In this document: in pieces, positions 1 to 12,800 of the stretch | Layout: every line of letters begins with the position of its first letter | Position numbering within the stretch: position 1 is the stretch's first letter | Origin: Ciona intestinalis | Taxonomy: Eukaryota > Chordata > Ascidiacea > Phlebobranchia > Cionidae | Reading direction: 5' to 3' | Length of the DNA stretch: 64,000 nucleotides | NCBI RefSeq assembly: GCF_000224145.3 | Contig: NC_020174.2 | Coordinates: 186,001-250,000 of the forward strand | Translations under genes and position numbers: made by a program | The notes under the pieces: model-generated | Database searches by the model: none | The model's input: only the letters and a program-made list of their open reading frames with translations | Told to the model about the DNA's origin: nothing

Positions 1-152
1 CTACCCGGAACATATTTCATACATAGTGGTGACAGTGCATTAAACTAAAGGGGTACAGGTTCAAAGCTTAATGCTGGGTGCTAAAACATCGAGGCAAACC
101 CTGTTTCAAAGTTGGGGGAACATGGCACACGTAGTACCCCCCCCACACCCAC

Positions 153-3100
153 CTGAGGTCTAAATGGTGAGCCCCACCCTTCACCAGGAGAGCGACCACA
201 GTGGGTGAAAGGTCGTGTAATATTCCGCCATCCTTCCAAGGGTCAAGGTCACCGTTCGAGAAAATAATGTTCGACGAAAGTTTCAAGTTGTCTGTCCAGA
301 ACTACAAAGTATATTGAATATTAAGTTGACTAGACAGTCTACTCAATATTAAGTTTACTAGATATTGTGATCAAAACAGAGTCATAAAAACATCACTGAA
401 TATTCAATCATAGTTTTAATATAAAGTTTATGCAAATGATAAAAGTGTCAAACTTTTAAACACAGGAAGGTCAGGAATAGTTAGACCCACAATCCTGTGA
501 AACTAATCCCACTTTGTTTACTGATTAATGCAGTGCAGAAAATTGAAGAGTTGGCCTGCCCACCCAGGTTTGGTGTCTATATTATTATACACAGAAGATT
601 GTGTGCCCAATTTAGTTATTATATATTTACCACATAAACAACACAAACCCACATTAAGTGCCAACCAATTCCGACGTGGTGTAACACGTTGGTGTGTCTC
701 GCAATACTTCTTCCTTATTTCTGGTGTAAATGGAATGGCAGGGAACATATCGGTAATGTTAGTGCTTCCACCTGGGAGGACAATCTCAGTGCAACCCTGG
801 TAATGTAATGGGGAGTTTTAGTTGGTGGAATATATCTGGAAACACTGGGAGTCTATTCAACATGGGACCTTGAATTAAGGCTACAGTTATATCCCAAAAA
901 TACATCGGTTGTATACTTTTTATTATATATGGTTGAGGTCCTACAGCAAGGCGCGCCATGAGACTATGCAATTAGACCTATTTTGGCCAAAACCCTGGGT
1001 GTCGCAACCCATTAGTGACCACTGGCTTGGAACAATTGCTTTTCAGTGTCTTGCCCAAGGATACATACACCCAATAATGGTAGCAGCATCGAGCATTGAA
1101 CCTGGCATCCTCTGGTTCAATGCAAACCCTCCACGTCCACACCATAATTTACGAACCTGATAATCCCACGACCTTGCAGCTAAACCCAACGAACACCCAG
1201 TAGGATCCGAACACTCAATATATTCCTCATAGATATCGAAGCAATCTTTATCCCCTGTCCCGTTATACAACAACGAGGTTGCTTCCAACATTCCTTCAAT
1301 GGCTGTGTTTGCTTTCAACATTTTCTCACAAGCAACCTGGGTGGGTGGGTTTATTATGAATTGATTAATTGAATTTAACTTGCTATATCGTCGCACGGCG
1401 GGGCAACAACAGTCGTTATAACACGGGTGTTCTGTTTCATACACTTCGTGCCCGCTTACAAGCTACCACGTATGTAACTTATTTACCTCGCATGGCGGGG
1501 CAACAACAGTTGTTATAACACGGGTGTTCTCTTTCATACACCTCGTGCCCGCTTATAAGTTACCACGTATGTAACTTATAGGTAACTCTGTGGGTGATTG
1601 TTTTTCTGTATGGTTGACAATTTATACAACCCATCAGTGACCACTGGGTTGATGAAGCATTTGTTATGTGCGTTGTCCAAAGGCGACACAACTTGTAACT
1701 TCTGGGATAAAAGCAGACACACAAACCACGTATCAACAAATATGTCACAATGGTAGCAGTGTCCAGCCTTTAACCCTTGCATTCAAGGCATACACGCAGC
1801 ACAAGACAACTTACATTAACAGGAAAAGCTGGCAGGGGTCCAAAGAAGTTTGCTGGGTAAGGATAGTTGGCCATTGCTAGTTGTGTGAATGAGTTACGCA
1901 CCCAGCCATATAAATGCATTAACGATGAACTTTTCACTTGACTGCATGTCTTGAACCCTTTGCTGATGACATCATACTTGCCCTGTTGTGCGTACCTAGG
2001 ATGATAAATGTTGTATCGGGGGTTTGTGGGGTATAGATGGTAGCACCCTGGGTGTTAGAGTAATAGACCTACATCCCAGGTCTCAGGTGTGTCTCACTGA
2101 AGACCTTACTCTTACCAATATACCAACATTTCTACCATATTAGATATTTATAAATAATATTCTCAATAAAAAATCTACCTTTTCCCAAAAGTGTTTTTTT
2201 AACATAGTTCAACTTGAATAAAATACATCACACACAAACACCCGACTCACTTTGCAGTTTCAGCAAATCCTTCCTTCACCCGGTTCACGCAACCCTCGTT
2301 GTGCCCAAATATGGTGGTGACGGACTTCCAGAAGCCATGGGGGTTACCCTCCCCAGATGTCCAATATATGGGGGCGCTAGCTGCGAGAGCTCCTGTTATA
2401 AGGTTGGGGTATTTGATCCTCATGTAAGCTGCGAGAATACCTCCATAACTGTAACAAGATGGTTGAAGTTGGATATCATATATAGCGTGCACAATATACA
2501 TACAAGGTTGCCTACTTAACCTCTGAAGTCAGATATCAAAAAAGTGCAAGATTTGTGATTCACAAAAAAAGTTGTAGCAAGAGGTTTAACGATATTTTGG
2601 TTTCAAACGCTGCATTCACAAGTTAAGTGTCTTCTGAAATAGACTATAGACTTAACAGGGTGAGTCTGAGACAAGGGTATTTATATACAGTGGTGGTCGT
2701 AGGCAGTATTTTAATGTTTATAAACACGAAGACAACAACTGGAGGGTAAAAGCTGTTTGAGTTGTAAAACTAGGGCATTTAATACAGTCATGTCATCCTC
2801 TGTTTCAAAAGATGGGGTGACAGACATGCCACCAAACACCCCTAAATTTACGGTTAATCATTGTGATGTATTCAAACTTTGTTGGTTTTGGAACAAATTA
2901 TTTGAGTAATGAACCACAAACACTCCTCACCTCCCACCAAATGCAATGATTGGAATATCGTCAGCATTATATGACGACTTGAGATGTTTTAATAAATAAG
3001 CATAATCGGCCATGGCTTGTTCAATTGACAGTAAACCAATATTTTTATCGATGAACGAATCGTTACCGAATGGAAGAGAAGTCCCGTAGAATCTCTGTGT

Positions 3101-4545
3101 AACGATATATTTGATTAAAAGCAAGTAACGCAACTTATTTATCCTCGCCCTATGATACATACACAGTCTGAAGGGGTCTTTTTTAATGGCAATTTTAACG
3201 TTTCGATCACTTTTATGAGGTTATGTCATTAAGTTACTGGACCAAAGACACATACACCCACAATGGTAGCAGGTTTCAAAGCCATAACTACTGGGCTGCA
3301 GGCACAATATACAAGCAGCAACATCATAAGATCATATATATGGCAACAACACCTGTCCCAAAAATATTTATGGCAGCAAAGCAGGCAACAGAAGAAATAA
3401 GCTATTCCTATATAGTATAAAGCACACAATTTAAACACACCAGCACACGATACCTACATGTTCAGCGAACACCACCATCGCCCCAAGTTTCGGAGCCGTC
3501 TCCGTCAACAACCCTGAAGCATCTTTGAAACCAACGATGTCACCTTCGTTGCCAGCGTAGAATAACATCGGACCCTTTCCCGCCACCCAGTGTTCATCTA
3601 TAGAAATAATATAATAATAAATTAATAATAGACCTCACAAAAATGGGGAATATATGCCAAATTGACTTGTACAAGCAGTGGACATGTAAAAAAATGTTTA
3701 AAACAGGGGTGACATCATATTATGCCTTTACACCTCGGTTTTAAAACTTAAACATTTTTTACCCTGCTGTTACAGGTCTAGAGCAGGGCCAAAGTATATT
3801 GTATGTATTCACCTCATTAATCAATGAGGTTCCCTGTGTTTGACAACTATGAGTGTAACTGTATTTTAACTAATGTCACCCCAGATTTTTGCCTTAAAAA
3901 TTTAACTGTGTCACTTCAGATTTTTGCCTTGAAAATAATTCTATTGCTGTAACAGCCTCTGTATATGTGCAACAGCAAAACAATGAATAATAAAACCTTA
4001 TTGTTGCCCCAACTCATGACCCCATTATATAACCAGGGTAAAGCAAACATGAATTAGAATCCCTTTTATTGTCAATGGTTGTTAGATAACAATGGTGATG
4101 CATGGTACAATGGCTGTTAACTATGATGTCACACTACATCATGTGATGTCATAAAACATGTTTGTTACGGGAACAATATTTTGTTTGTTTATTAACTCAT
4201 AAATTATAGTTGAATAGTAACACGTTTTATCAAATGGTTTTTTTATACTTTATAAACCCAGCACAATTTAACGACTGTCATTTTGCTGTTAATTTTCTTT
4301 TCTTTTCTTTGATTTAGTTTGTTTGGTCTTTGCCATAGTTTGGAAAAATAAATAAAATATTATGATATGTTAAATTAATATTATGTTAAGTTACCGGATA
4401 TAAGATATCTTTGCATATATGTAGCATTGCCGTTGCTTTGGAAGTTGAAATGGTCGACAAATTGTTCAAAATATTTGGTGTGGTACGTTGCTGTTGTTGC
4501 GTGAAGCAAAAACGCCAACAAAGTAAAACAAAATAAACTTTTCAT
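153..4545 (-). CDS. PRCP: lysosomal Pro-X carboxypeptidase (PRCP), 3' end outside window
   Basis: Serine carboxypeptidase of family S28, which removes C-terminal residues following proline; expected in lysosomes or secreted. Eight exons read on the minus strand: 4395-4545, 3458-3597, 2931-3094, 2251-2448, 1815-1995, 1157-1336, 653-796, 153-301. All have GT-AG borders and a continuous frame. The start [20 protein letters not shown] is a clear signal peptide. The catalytic triad is visible: Ser in GGSYGG (split between exons 3 and 4), Asp in NGDLDPW and His in GAHHLDLR (exon 8). Other family landmarks are [34 protein letters not shown] and WDYQGCTE. Exon 8 ends in a donor, so the final exon lies left of base 1. 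DPP7 is the closest alternative, but spacing and motifs fit PRCP better. Confidence 0.9.
444..582 (+). mobile_element. MITE family A, copy 1
   Basis: A 140-170 bp non-autonomous element, recognised because the same text recurs at 14751-14912, 35365-35517 (reverse) and 58402-58550. Shared parts are a 5' end near GTCAAACTTTTAAAC, an internal ACAATCCTGTGAAAC, then TTTACTGATTAATGCAGTG and GGCCTGCCCACCC. It ends TTTGGTGTCTATA, the complement of the TATAGGCGCCAAAC terminus. It lies in the last PRCP intron inside the window. Superfamily unknown. Confidence 0.6.
998..1110 (-). mobile_element. tRNA-headed SINE, partial (core)
   Basis: Reverse copy of the main dispersed SINE of this window. It has the CCCATTAGTGACCACTGG block, the core whose sense strand reads CCTTGGGCAAGACACT, and a B-box-like GGTTCAATGC at the tRNA-like end. 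It lies in a PRCP intron, just downstream of exon 6 in transcript order. Confidence 0.6.
1379..1690 (-). mobile_element. SINE with tandemly doubled 3' body
   Basis: Reverse copy in a PRCP intron. The 3' body (sense AGCGGGCACGAGGTGTATGA ... GTTATAACGACTGTCG ... CCCCGCCATGCGAGGATAAA) occurs twice in tandem, at about 1385-1480 and 1487-1575. It is followed by the TGTCTAAATTGT/ATACAGAAAAACAATCAC spacer and part of the core. The doubled body recurs at 47870-48070 and 58840-59100. Confidence 0.6.
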
Positions 4546-5386
4546 GGTTGCTCAGATTTAACTGTGAAAAACCTAAGCACCAACTGGAAATAGATTGTAA
4601 TTGTTTAATGGGGCGATTCGACCGATCAAAATTTTCGCTAGGAGGTGATAGAAGTCAGTACTTCATCTAGAAACAAATCATTGCAGCGCGCATTTTTCTG
4701 GGCAACTTTTGCAAAACAAAAATGACGCAACGCTGTTTAGTGTCTAAAAGTAAAATGCTAACTGGTGGACATACATTTCCATTTGATGCACGGCTTTTAG
4801 AGCAATGGGTTATTGCTATAAGAAGGAATGCCTGCAAATCAACCGGCAAACGTTGGGTCCCTTTTGAACATGATGTTGTTAAAATATAGGAGTGAGTGAT
4901 AAAGAATCCCCCAATAATAAATAAACCCTAATATCTATAACGTATTGCCTAATCTGTAACGAAGGATTCTTCACTAGTAACAAAAAACCCTTGGTTGCAC
5001 AATCTACACAACAACTCTATTACTGCCATGAATTTCGACAAAACTAAAAATATAAAACTGTTAGTCTGTTAACCGAAAACGAGTGATTTCTTGCCAATAA
5101 AAACAAACATTCACAAAGTCACATACGTGGTAACTTGTAAGCAGGCACGAGGTGTATGAAACAGAACACCCGTGTTATAACGACTGTCGTTGCCCCGTCA
5201 TGCGAGGATAAAGCAAGATACATTCATTTAAACAGCTATATTCGCTTTAATACAACCTCGAACACAATACAAACACACAACACACAAAACATGCGAGATC
5301 GTTGCAAAAGAACAAAGAATTTCCTTCTTTCCTCGCTCTCTCTTTTGTCCTTTTTCTTTTCCAATGAGTTTCGTAGAACAAGTAGG
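4546..5386. other. intergenic between PRCP start and candidate small gene; one SINE
   Basis: No gene recognised. A sense SINE 3' body lies at about 5120-5235 (CATACGTGGTAACTTGTAAG through GCGAGGATAAAG). The 5' regulatory region of PRCP is presumably just right of 4545, but no TATA box or other clear element was seen. Confidence 0.5.
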
Positions 5387-6751
5387 CTACTTCATCAACT
5401 GTTGCCGTTTGTAATAATAAACCACCAACCATCCTGGCGGTGGCCATTTCTACATCGTACAGAGACTGGCATGTTGTTTATGGTATAAAACACCCGTGTA
5501 TTAAACCTTGGTTCCAAACCCTAGGATAAACATGAAAGCATCTTAGCTCAATAGTGAGCATGAGGTGTATGAATTAATGAATACATCATGTGTGGCTGGT
5601 GTATAAGATGACACCCATGTTATAACTTGACAGTAAGCATGAGGTGTATGAATACACCATGTGTGTCTGGTGTATAAGAAGACACCCATGTTATAACTCG
5701 ACAGTGAGCATGAGGTATATGAATACACCAAGTGTGTCTGGTGTATAAGAAGACACCCATGTTATAACTCGACAGTGAGCATGAGGTGTATGAATACACC
5801 ATGTGTTTCTGGTGTATAAGATGACACCCATGTTATAACTCGACAGTGAGCATGAGTTGTATGAATACACCATGCATGTCTGGTGTATAAGAAAACACCC
5901 ATGTTATAACTCGACAGTGAGCATGAGGTGTATGAATACACCATGTGTTTCTGGTGTATAAGAAGACACCCATGTTATAACTCAACAGTTAGCATGAGGT
6001 GTATGAATACACCATGTGTGTCTGGTGTATAAGAAGACACCCATGTTATAACTCGACAGTGAGCATGAGGTGTATGAATACACCATGTGTTTCTGGTGTA
6101 TAAGACGACACCCATGTTATAACTCAACAGTTAGCATGAGGTGTATGAATACACCATGTGTGTCTGGTGTATAAGAAGACACCCATGTTATAACTCGACA
6201 GTGAGCATGAGGTGTATGAATACACCATGTGTGTCTGGTGTATAAGAAGACAGCCATGTTTTAACTCGACAGTGAGTATGAGGTTCTATCTTATTTCTTA
6301 CAGAATAAATAACCACAAGTTTATGAGTTTACTTTTATCGCAAGCTTGGAAAAGAAGAAATCCAAATTCACCAGACCTGATAATTGAACACAAAGATCAT
6401 ATATAAGTTTTACAACTACAAAGCTAGACTAAGTTTTGTAACACGCCAAAAAATTCCATCGGAAAAAATAACAATTTCGAAGAGTAATTAATTTTTGCCA
6501 ATTAAATTAAATAAAAACGAATAAAATAATTTCGGATCAAAACACACTCCTTAAAAAATGACATATTGAAAAAAAAAAGAGAATTCTTGCAAGTTGTAAT
6601 AAATAACACGTTCTTTGAAACACACCTGCGCAAAAACTCCAGTGGAGGGCGCCACACGTACCATGGACGGAATACGAGCCACTAGATGGGAGTATAACAA
6701 ACAAAATGTCCGACTTAGTGCAAGCAGGTACGAAGCGTTTGTGGCTTCCAT
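5387..6751 (-). CDS. possible small two-exon protein (62 aa), unrecognised
   Basis: Tentative. Exon 1 (6626-6751) starts with ATG and reads MEATNASYLLALSRTFCLLY onward, with a mildly hydrophobic N-terminal half, then GCGCAG|GTGTGT, a good donor. An in-phase second exon (5387-5449) after ACGATGTAG reads KWPPPGWLVVYYYKRQQLMK, then stop. The intron would hold the 71-bp array. The ATG lies 134 bp downstream of the SMG7 stop, with no AATAAA seen between them and AG candidates (CACCCAG, TTCTAAG) before it. That would suit a trans-spliced downstream cistron, as tunicates use. No family recognised; it could equally be chance open sequence in the SMG7 3' UTR. Confidence 0.25.
5545..6290 (+). repeat. 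71-bp minisatellite array 1 (about 10 copies)
   Basis: Tandem units of 71 bp. Each carries CAGTGAGCATGAGG, a near-palindrome GGTGTATGAATACACC, TCTGGTGTATAAGAAGACAC and CCATGTTATAACTC. The segment from GTGAGCATGAGGTGTATGA to TTATAAC resembles the 3' body of the local SINE (AAGCGGGCACGAGGTGTATGA ... GTTATAACGAC), so the unit probably derives from it. The same unit is arrayed in the opposite orientation at 17255-18003. Confidence 0.9.
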
Positions 6752-6884
6752 CGAAGAGTCTTAGAATACTGGGTGTTGGTTTATAAACAAGGCAACCCAG
6801 TATTGATGTTATTTACACCTTGCCCCATCAACCTCTCGTAACCATGGTGACTTCTACAACACTTGGTGTCAGCAGAGACAAAGC

Positions 6885-9800
6885 TCAGGGCGGGGACTTA
6901 TCGCGAGTAACATGGTTCTGTCGTTGAATGAGAAGCTCGAGTGCAGAAGGACCGGATGGAACCATCGGTGTTGACCAGAACGAGTGGGACTGCGATGTAA
7001 TGAGATGTTTATGTTAGTTTAAACTCAAAGAAAACAGAAAACAAAAGATAAAAATATGTTTTCATTTTTCAATAAATGATCTAATCATTAAAGATTTGTG
7101 TTTTAAATACTTTTATCATCTTTTTGTATAAGTTTTCTTTGTCAATTTTATTTAAGTATGATGTATCTAACAAAAACCTATAGTTTCAGTAATACCATAT
7201 TTGTACCAGTTTATAGTTTTATGAAAAAAAAACTTTACACAAGATTTGCTGTTTAAAGGTTAAACAACTTTAAAGATATTATGTCAATTTCAGTTTTACC
7301 CAAACTTTACAGAATTTCATTGAAAAATTAACCCTGGAAACAAACCCCCTTACCATATATGGTCCTTCCTGTGTTTGCCCCCTCACCCTTTCCTGGGGCT
7401 TCCCCTCCACAGGTGGGGCTGTGGGGTTGGACCAGGGTGAATACGAGTTCATTTGTGCGGCGGCCCTCTCCGATCCAATGGTGCCGGGCCCCGATAATCG
7501 AAGATCGCCTGCGAGCATGGGGTAAGAGGGGTTAGTCTACCATATTAAGATATTACTAATATGTGTATATGTTGTTATTGCCAGATGTGTAATAAGTGAG
7601 AAGAAGATCTTCTGACAATTGTTTGTATTTAAGATTCTAAATGACCAAGTTCACAAAAAGCTTAATGAAGTCACCGTATATGGCAAATTAACATATTTTG
7701 TAAAATAACAGATCCAAAAACTGCTAAAACATCCCTTCAAGTAAATCAATAACATAATCTTTGTTGTTGTATTAATTAACCAGGTTTTCGTTATTGTGTT
7801 CAAAGAAATAAATAAAACCCGTGTTATGCGTTGTGTCAATCACACACATACATTACCTCTGTTTCTCTGCGAGGAAAACAAGGAGTTATTTGTGTCGGGG
7901 AAAAGTTTGTAAGAATCCCCCCCTTCCTTGTCGGGGAGGATGTCTTTGTTTGATTGTTGATGTAACAATGGATCGATTGTGTTAGGGGTGAGGGTCGAAA
8001 GGTCACTAGGGGTCGGGAGGTCGGTGAATAAATTCTGGGGAGGAATTGTTTGGTTTGAATGTATTGTATAAGTTGGTGATATTGGCGTTTTACAAAACGG
8101 TGGAATTTATGAAAATTAAGATAAAATTGGCCAAAACTGGTCACCCCCAGGTAGTATTACCAGTATACATGTTGTACAGTCACACAGCAGGGTATTTCAA
8201 ACAATACAAACAAACACAGGAGATGCATGCTGCGAATATTTATTTGATAAACATAGGGTGGTGATCTGAGCGTGAAATGAGGATAAAAAGAAAAAAAGGT
8301 AAATTTAAAAACAAACAAACATAAAGGAAATTTACCTTCATTCGATCAAACTGAGCGTAATGATCGGAGGTTGGTGATTGGTCGGCAGACGTTCGACCAA
8401 ATCTCATCTCTTCGTTCTAAAGTAATGGGTATTGTTAGTATAATGTTTGAAACAACGTTGCTATTATTATTATAATTTCATAAAGAATGTTGCTCGAACA
8501 AAGATATTCAAGATTTGATAATTTACTTCTTTTCTTAATATTATCTGTCTATTAAGTTGGCCATTACACAACGCCCAGGGTGCAATAATTTATTGGTGGA
8601 AACTTACGTGTCTTGTTTAAGGATACATGCACCATAAATGGTACCAGTGAGCATGAACCCAATATACTTCAGTTAAGATACCAAACCACTCAGCCACAAA
8701 GTCCAAACAAAACTTTGACGAAATGACTTAAAAATTTAAACCCTTACCAGGTGTGGGTTAGAACTGGGGGAAATCCCAAACATGGAACCCATCCTGTCCC
8801 TGGGGTAAATATCTCCGTGTTGGGGCTGGGGGTCGACTACCGTGAAGTGACCCAACCCTGTGGGGGTTAGTTGCTGGGGAGGAATTTAGTAAAATAGAAA
8901 TCATAAAAAGAACATTGTAGGAGGGGTTATCGATTTTTTTTTGAAAATTAAGCTAGTTTTACAAAGTATAAACAAAATAACTTTGAATTGGTTGCACCAC
9001 TTTTCACATGTGTGTGTTTGTATAGCAAACTGTGATAAACCAGTTTAACAAACTAAAACGATGGATATCTTCAAACATATAATAACAATATAATACATCA
9101 TAATAAACCTAAAGTAAACGCTGTACAACCTAAGTATACTGCAGTACCAACTAAACTAACTGGTGACTGTGCGTACAACACGACACAACAAAAGCGTTAA
9201 TTACTTGGCGCGGGCAGCAGGAATAAAAGCGCCGGAATGTTATTGAGACGAGGTAGCGGTAAACTACTACCACATAAACCTTACCTTTGGTGTATTTGGT
9301 GCAAAATTACGCGCCTGCGTGGGCAAAGCATTCGGTCGACGAGGGATTTCCATTCCCGGGTTCTTAGCCAGCATTGCCCCGGTACCTGGGGGTAAATTGG
9401 GTTAGTGGGGTAATTTGGTGCGAGGTGTATGAGAAAAAATAATATTCATATATTAATTGTCGTTTACAATGCTACCATTGTGGACATATGTATCATTGGA
9501 CAAAACACCTAACAGCAACTGCTCCAACCCAGTGGTCACTAATGGGTTGTCTAAATTGTCAGCCATACAAAAAAACAATCACTCATAAAGTTACATACAT
9601 GGTAACTTGTAAGCGGGCACGACGTGTATGAAACATAACACCCATGTTATAATTTTTTTTCGTACTTAAAACACCCACCTTTATAATTGTTGATACTGCC
9701 AGCTTGTGGCGAGCATGTTGTCGTCGATACTTGTTGCCCTCCACCCCCACCTGGTGTTGGAGATGACGTGGATGACGTCTCGTTGCTGCCACCACCTGGC

Positions 9801-12800
9801 AGGTTTGCCGAGGTCATGAACTTAAACAATCCACGAGACGGGTCGCTTATGAGGTCATAATCACGGTCGTAAGGACTTCCGGCCAAACCCTGGAATTATG
9901 TTAGTGGTTAAGGTTAGTTGGGGGAATATGGCAGATTATTGCAGGTACCATACGCGCGCCGTTTTACGTTTAAAGCTACAAAACGAAAATATGTATACAA
10001 TTTCTGAGGAGGTGTTCAAACACCAAACACCCCCCTCTAGATCCGCCACTGGGTTAAGGTTTAGTTGGGGGAATATGGCAAGTTGGCAACTTATGCCGGT
10101 ACGCAATATTGATTACAAAATATTAACTAAGCAAGCTATAATTTGCCCTACATTTGTCAATAAACTAAACTACCGAATCTGATCAAAATAGGACTCCAAC
10201 ATGGCTTGGAAATGAAACTTAATATATTTATGCCTAAAACTTAATAGTTAAAATAATACAAAACACACTTTGTTTTATATCATCCCTAATATTATAAAAT
10301 ATAACATATAATCTTACATTGAACCAAATAACCCCACACCCAACATTACCTGTTGCATATTAAACAATTGTTGTTGAGACATCGCAGCAAAGTCTTGTCT
10401 CGATGGTTGGTTCATCTTCGCGAGCTTCGCTGACTTCATTTCCGTGTTTCGTGCAACGAGGTCTTGCATTTGTTTCTGCATAACCGCCATTGTGATGTCA
10501 TTATGGAACCTCGGGGCTAACTGGGCCCCCATCATTCGCTTCATCTCCATATTTGGTGAGGTGGGGTTTTGGGGGTTAGGGGGCCCTCGAAGGAACAACC
10601 CAATGTCGGTCGGGCGGGGTAACGACTGCTCAACGGAGGGCATGGGGTCAACGTACTCTGAGGGTGAGACACCTAGTGGGTTGTTGGTCCGGAAGTTGTC
10701 GGTGTTGGAGAGTGGGGGGTAGAATAGGGGTTTGGGTAAGTCTGCAGGGTGGGGTGGGGGGTTATGTGGGTTAGGGGGTCGTTGGGGGTGAACGTGCTGA
10801 AATGGGGGGTTTTGTCGGGGTAACATGTTCCTGGGGTGATGGTAAACATAGGAGGGGTTCATGGGGTGGCGAGGGTACTGGTTTTGTAGAAGGGGGTTTC
10901 CCGGGGCTACTTGGTGCCGATACATTTGCCCCATTTGTTGGGGAACCACCATGTTATGTGGGTAAGCTTGCATGGGGTTATCGGGGAAAACCCCTGGGAT
11001 GAGAACACCCACTTGTTCTGGGTAAGTGGGTGACGGACTCTCGGGGGGGTATTGTGGGGGTGACATTTGTGGGGTAGCGAAGGTTACTCGATGTCCCGTA
11101 CGTGGATGGGGGTCGGGGGATTCTTGGGATGATCCCATGCTCCCTGAGTCGACCTCGCCATCCTCGTTGATCCCCTCGCACCCATATGTGTCCTCCTCCT
11201 GTATTGCCTGGATGATCAATGGGAAAAATTTAAGTAAAGAATTTGGTGCTCATAAAGTTAAACAGTTATTGTGTAAAAAAATACAGTAAAATACAGTAAT
11301 TGTGTGTTTGTAAAGAAATACAGTAATTGTTTAATAAAAATTGCATAATATGAAACATATATTTTGCTTTAATGGTATCACCAGTCTCTTATTAAAAAGA
11401 AAATATCTATAAGCATACTTAAGATTCTATTTGAATAAATCTTCAAAATTCCTACTTTCCATAAACCACATTATGAACCATTACCTTTAACTTTGGATCT
11501 GGTTTAATCTGCACGGCTACATGTTGCATACGTGGGGCTCGGTTCTTCTTACGCATCCCACCTGGGTGGTCCTCCAACCCAGTTCCCCTACCTTTACCCA
11601 CAACTCTTCTAACCTGGGGGTCGGTGGTTCGAACCCCGGGGCTGGTAGTTGGTTCAAGGTCCTGGAATGAAATACTGTGTTAAATCGAACAAAAAAGGTT
11701 GGAATATATATATATTTTTACTCAGTTTTCAAATTAAAAAAAAACAAAACCAATTTTCACCAATTCAAGGGTTTATAATATGCAACATTCAAGAACTAGG
11801 GGAAACCCGATATCACCCACCTCTAGCTCACCCTCCACTTCCTCTGGGACTTCCCCATTTACCCCTAAACCCGGGGTAATAGGGACCAAACTCTCGAACA
11901 CGGTCCCCCCTTCCTCCTCGCTGCAAACCAACAAACCTCCCCCAAGTTCGGCGACCGAGAGCCCAAGCTTGTATAACCTGTGTGTGGGGTTGGGGGTTAT
12001 ATGGGGTTATGCTACAATACATGGGTTGTAGGTATGTTAACCCTTTAACCCATCAATATCAAGAATATAGACTGGTTCGCAGCCATCTCAGTTTATAACC
12101 AATCAATATATAACGCTATAAAAGACTAATATGTGTAGGGGGCGTATGGAATAGAACTCAATATTGGAGAACCAATATCAAAAGATAGATCTTCATGTAC
12201 ACACAGCATAGCTGGTACAACAGAATAAACCAAGCAATCCAACCTGTAACATCTGCATGGGTGTTGCATGTCTTCATTCATATTGGAGTCGAGTCCAGCC
12301 TGGAAGTCAAGTTTATTCAACGCTTGTTTTAAACCGATGAAACCTCGTACTTCGTAGTCTTCAGGTAAGGGACGACCTGTAGTGGAAACAACTTCAATGT
12401 AAAGCAGAGGAAGTCGAGTTCGATAAGCACCAGAACCTTACTCTATTTCTTTACACAGGAATCGTCGCCAGATTCGCAAAATTTATTACAAAGCAGAACA
12501 AGTTAGGCATATATGAACCTGTAGTGCAAGAAGGCGACCACGCTAACATCCTATTTATTAACAAGCAGGTTTGGTGCAATAAGCTGGTTATTTATATCTC
12601 ATGGCAAACCCATGGTATTTGCCAAACGCCACCGCGAATTTCTGTTCCACCTATAACCCACCTTCCATATCATTAGCTTTATCCTGACTTCCCAGTGCGT
12701 TGAGGATCTTCGCAAGTTGGTGCCAAACTCTGGAGAAATAGTAGGCATTATGACATCTGATATCAGAACTTGATAAATATTTGCAACAAAAAGTTTGAAT

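Noticed and set aside
9990-10060. Possible hAT-like MITE end (CCCCCCTCTAGATCCGCCACTG)
   Set aside because: Only one terminus resembles the element at 60438; no partner end or target duplication found.
10444-11289. Plus-strand Gly/Trp-rich frames opposite the long SMG7 exon
   Set aside because: Antisense shadows of the Pro/Gln-rich SMG7 exon.
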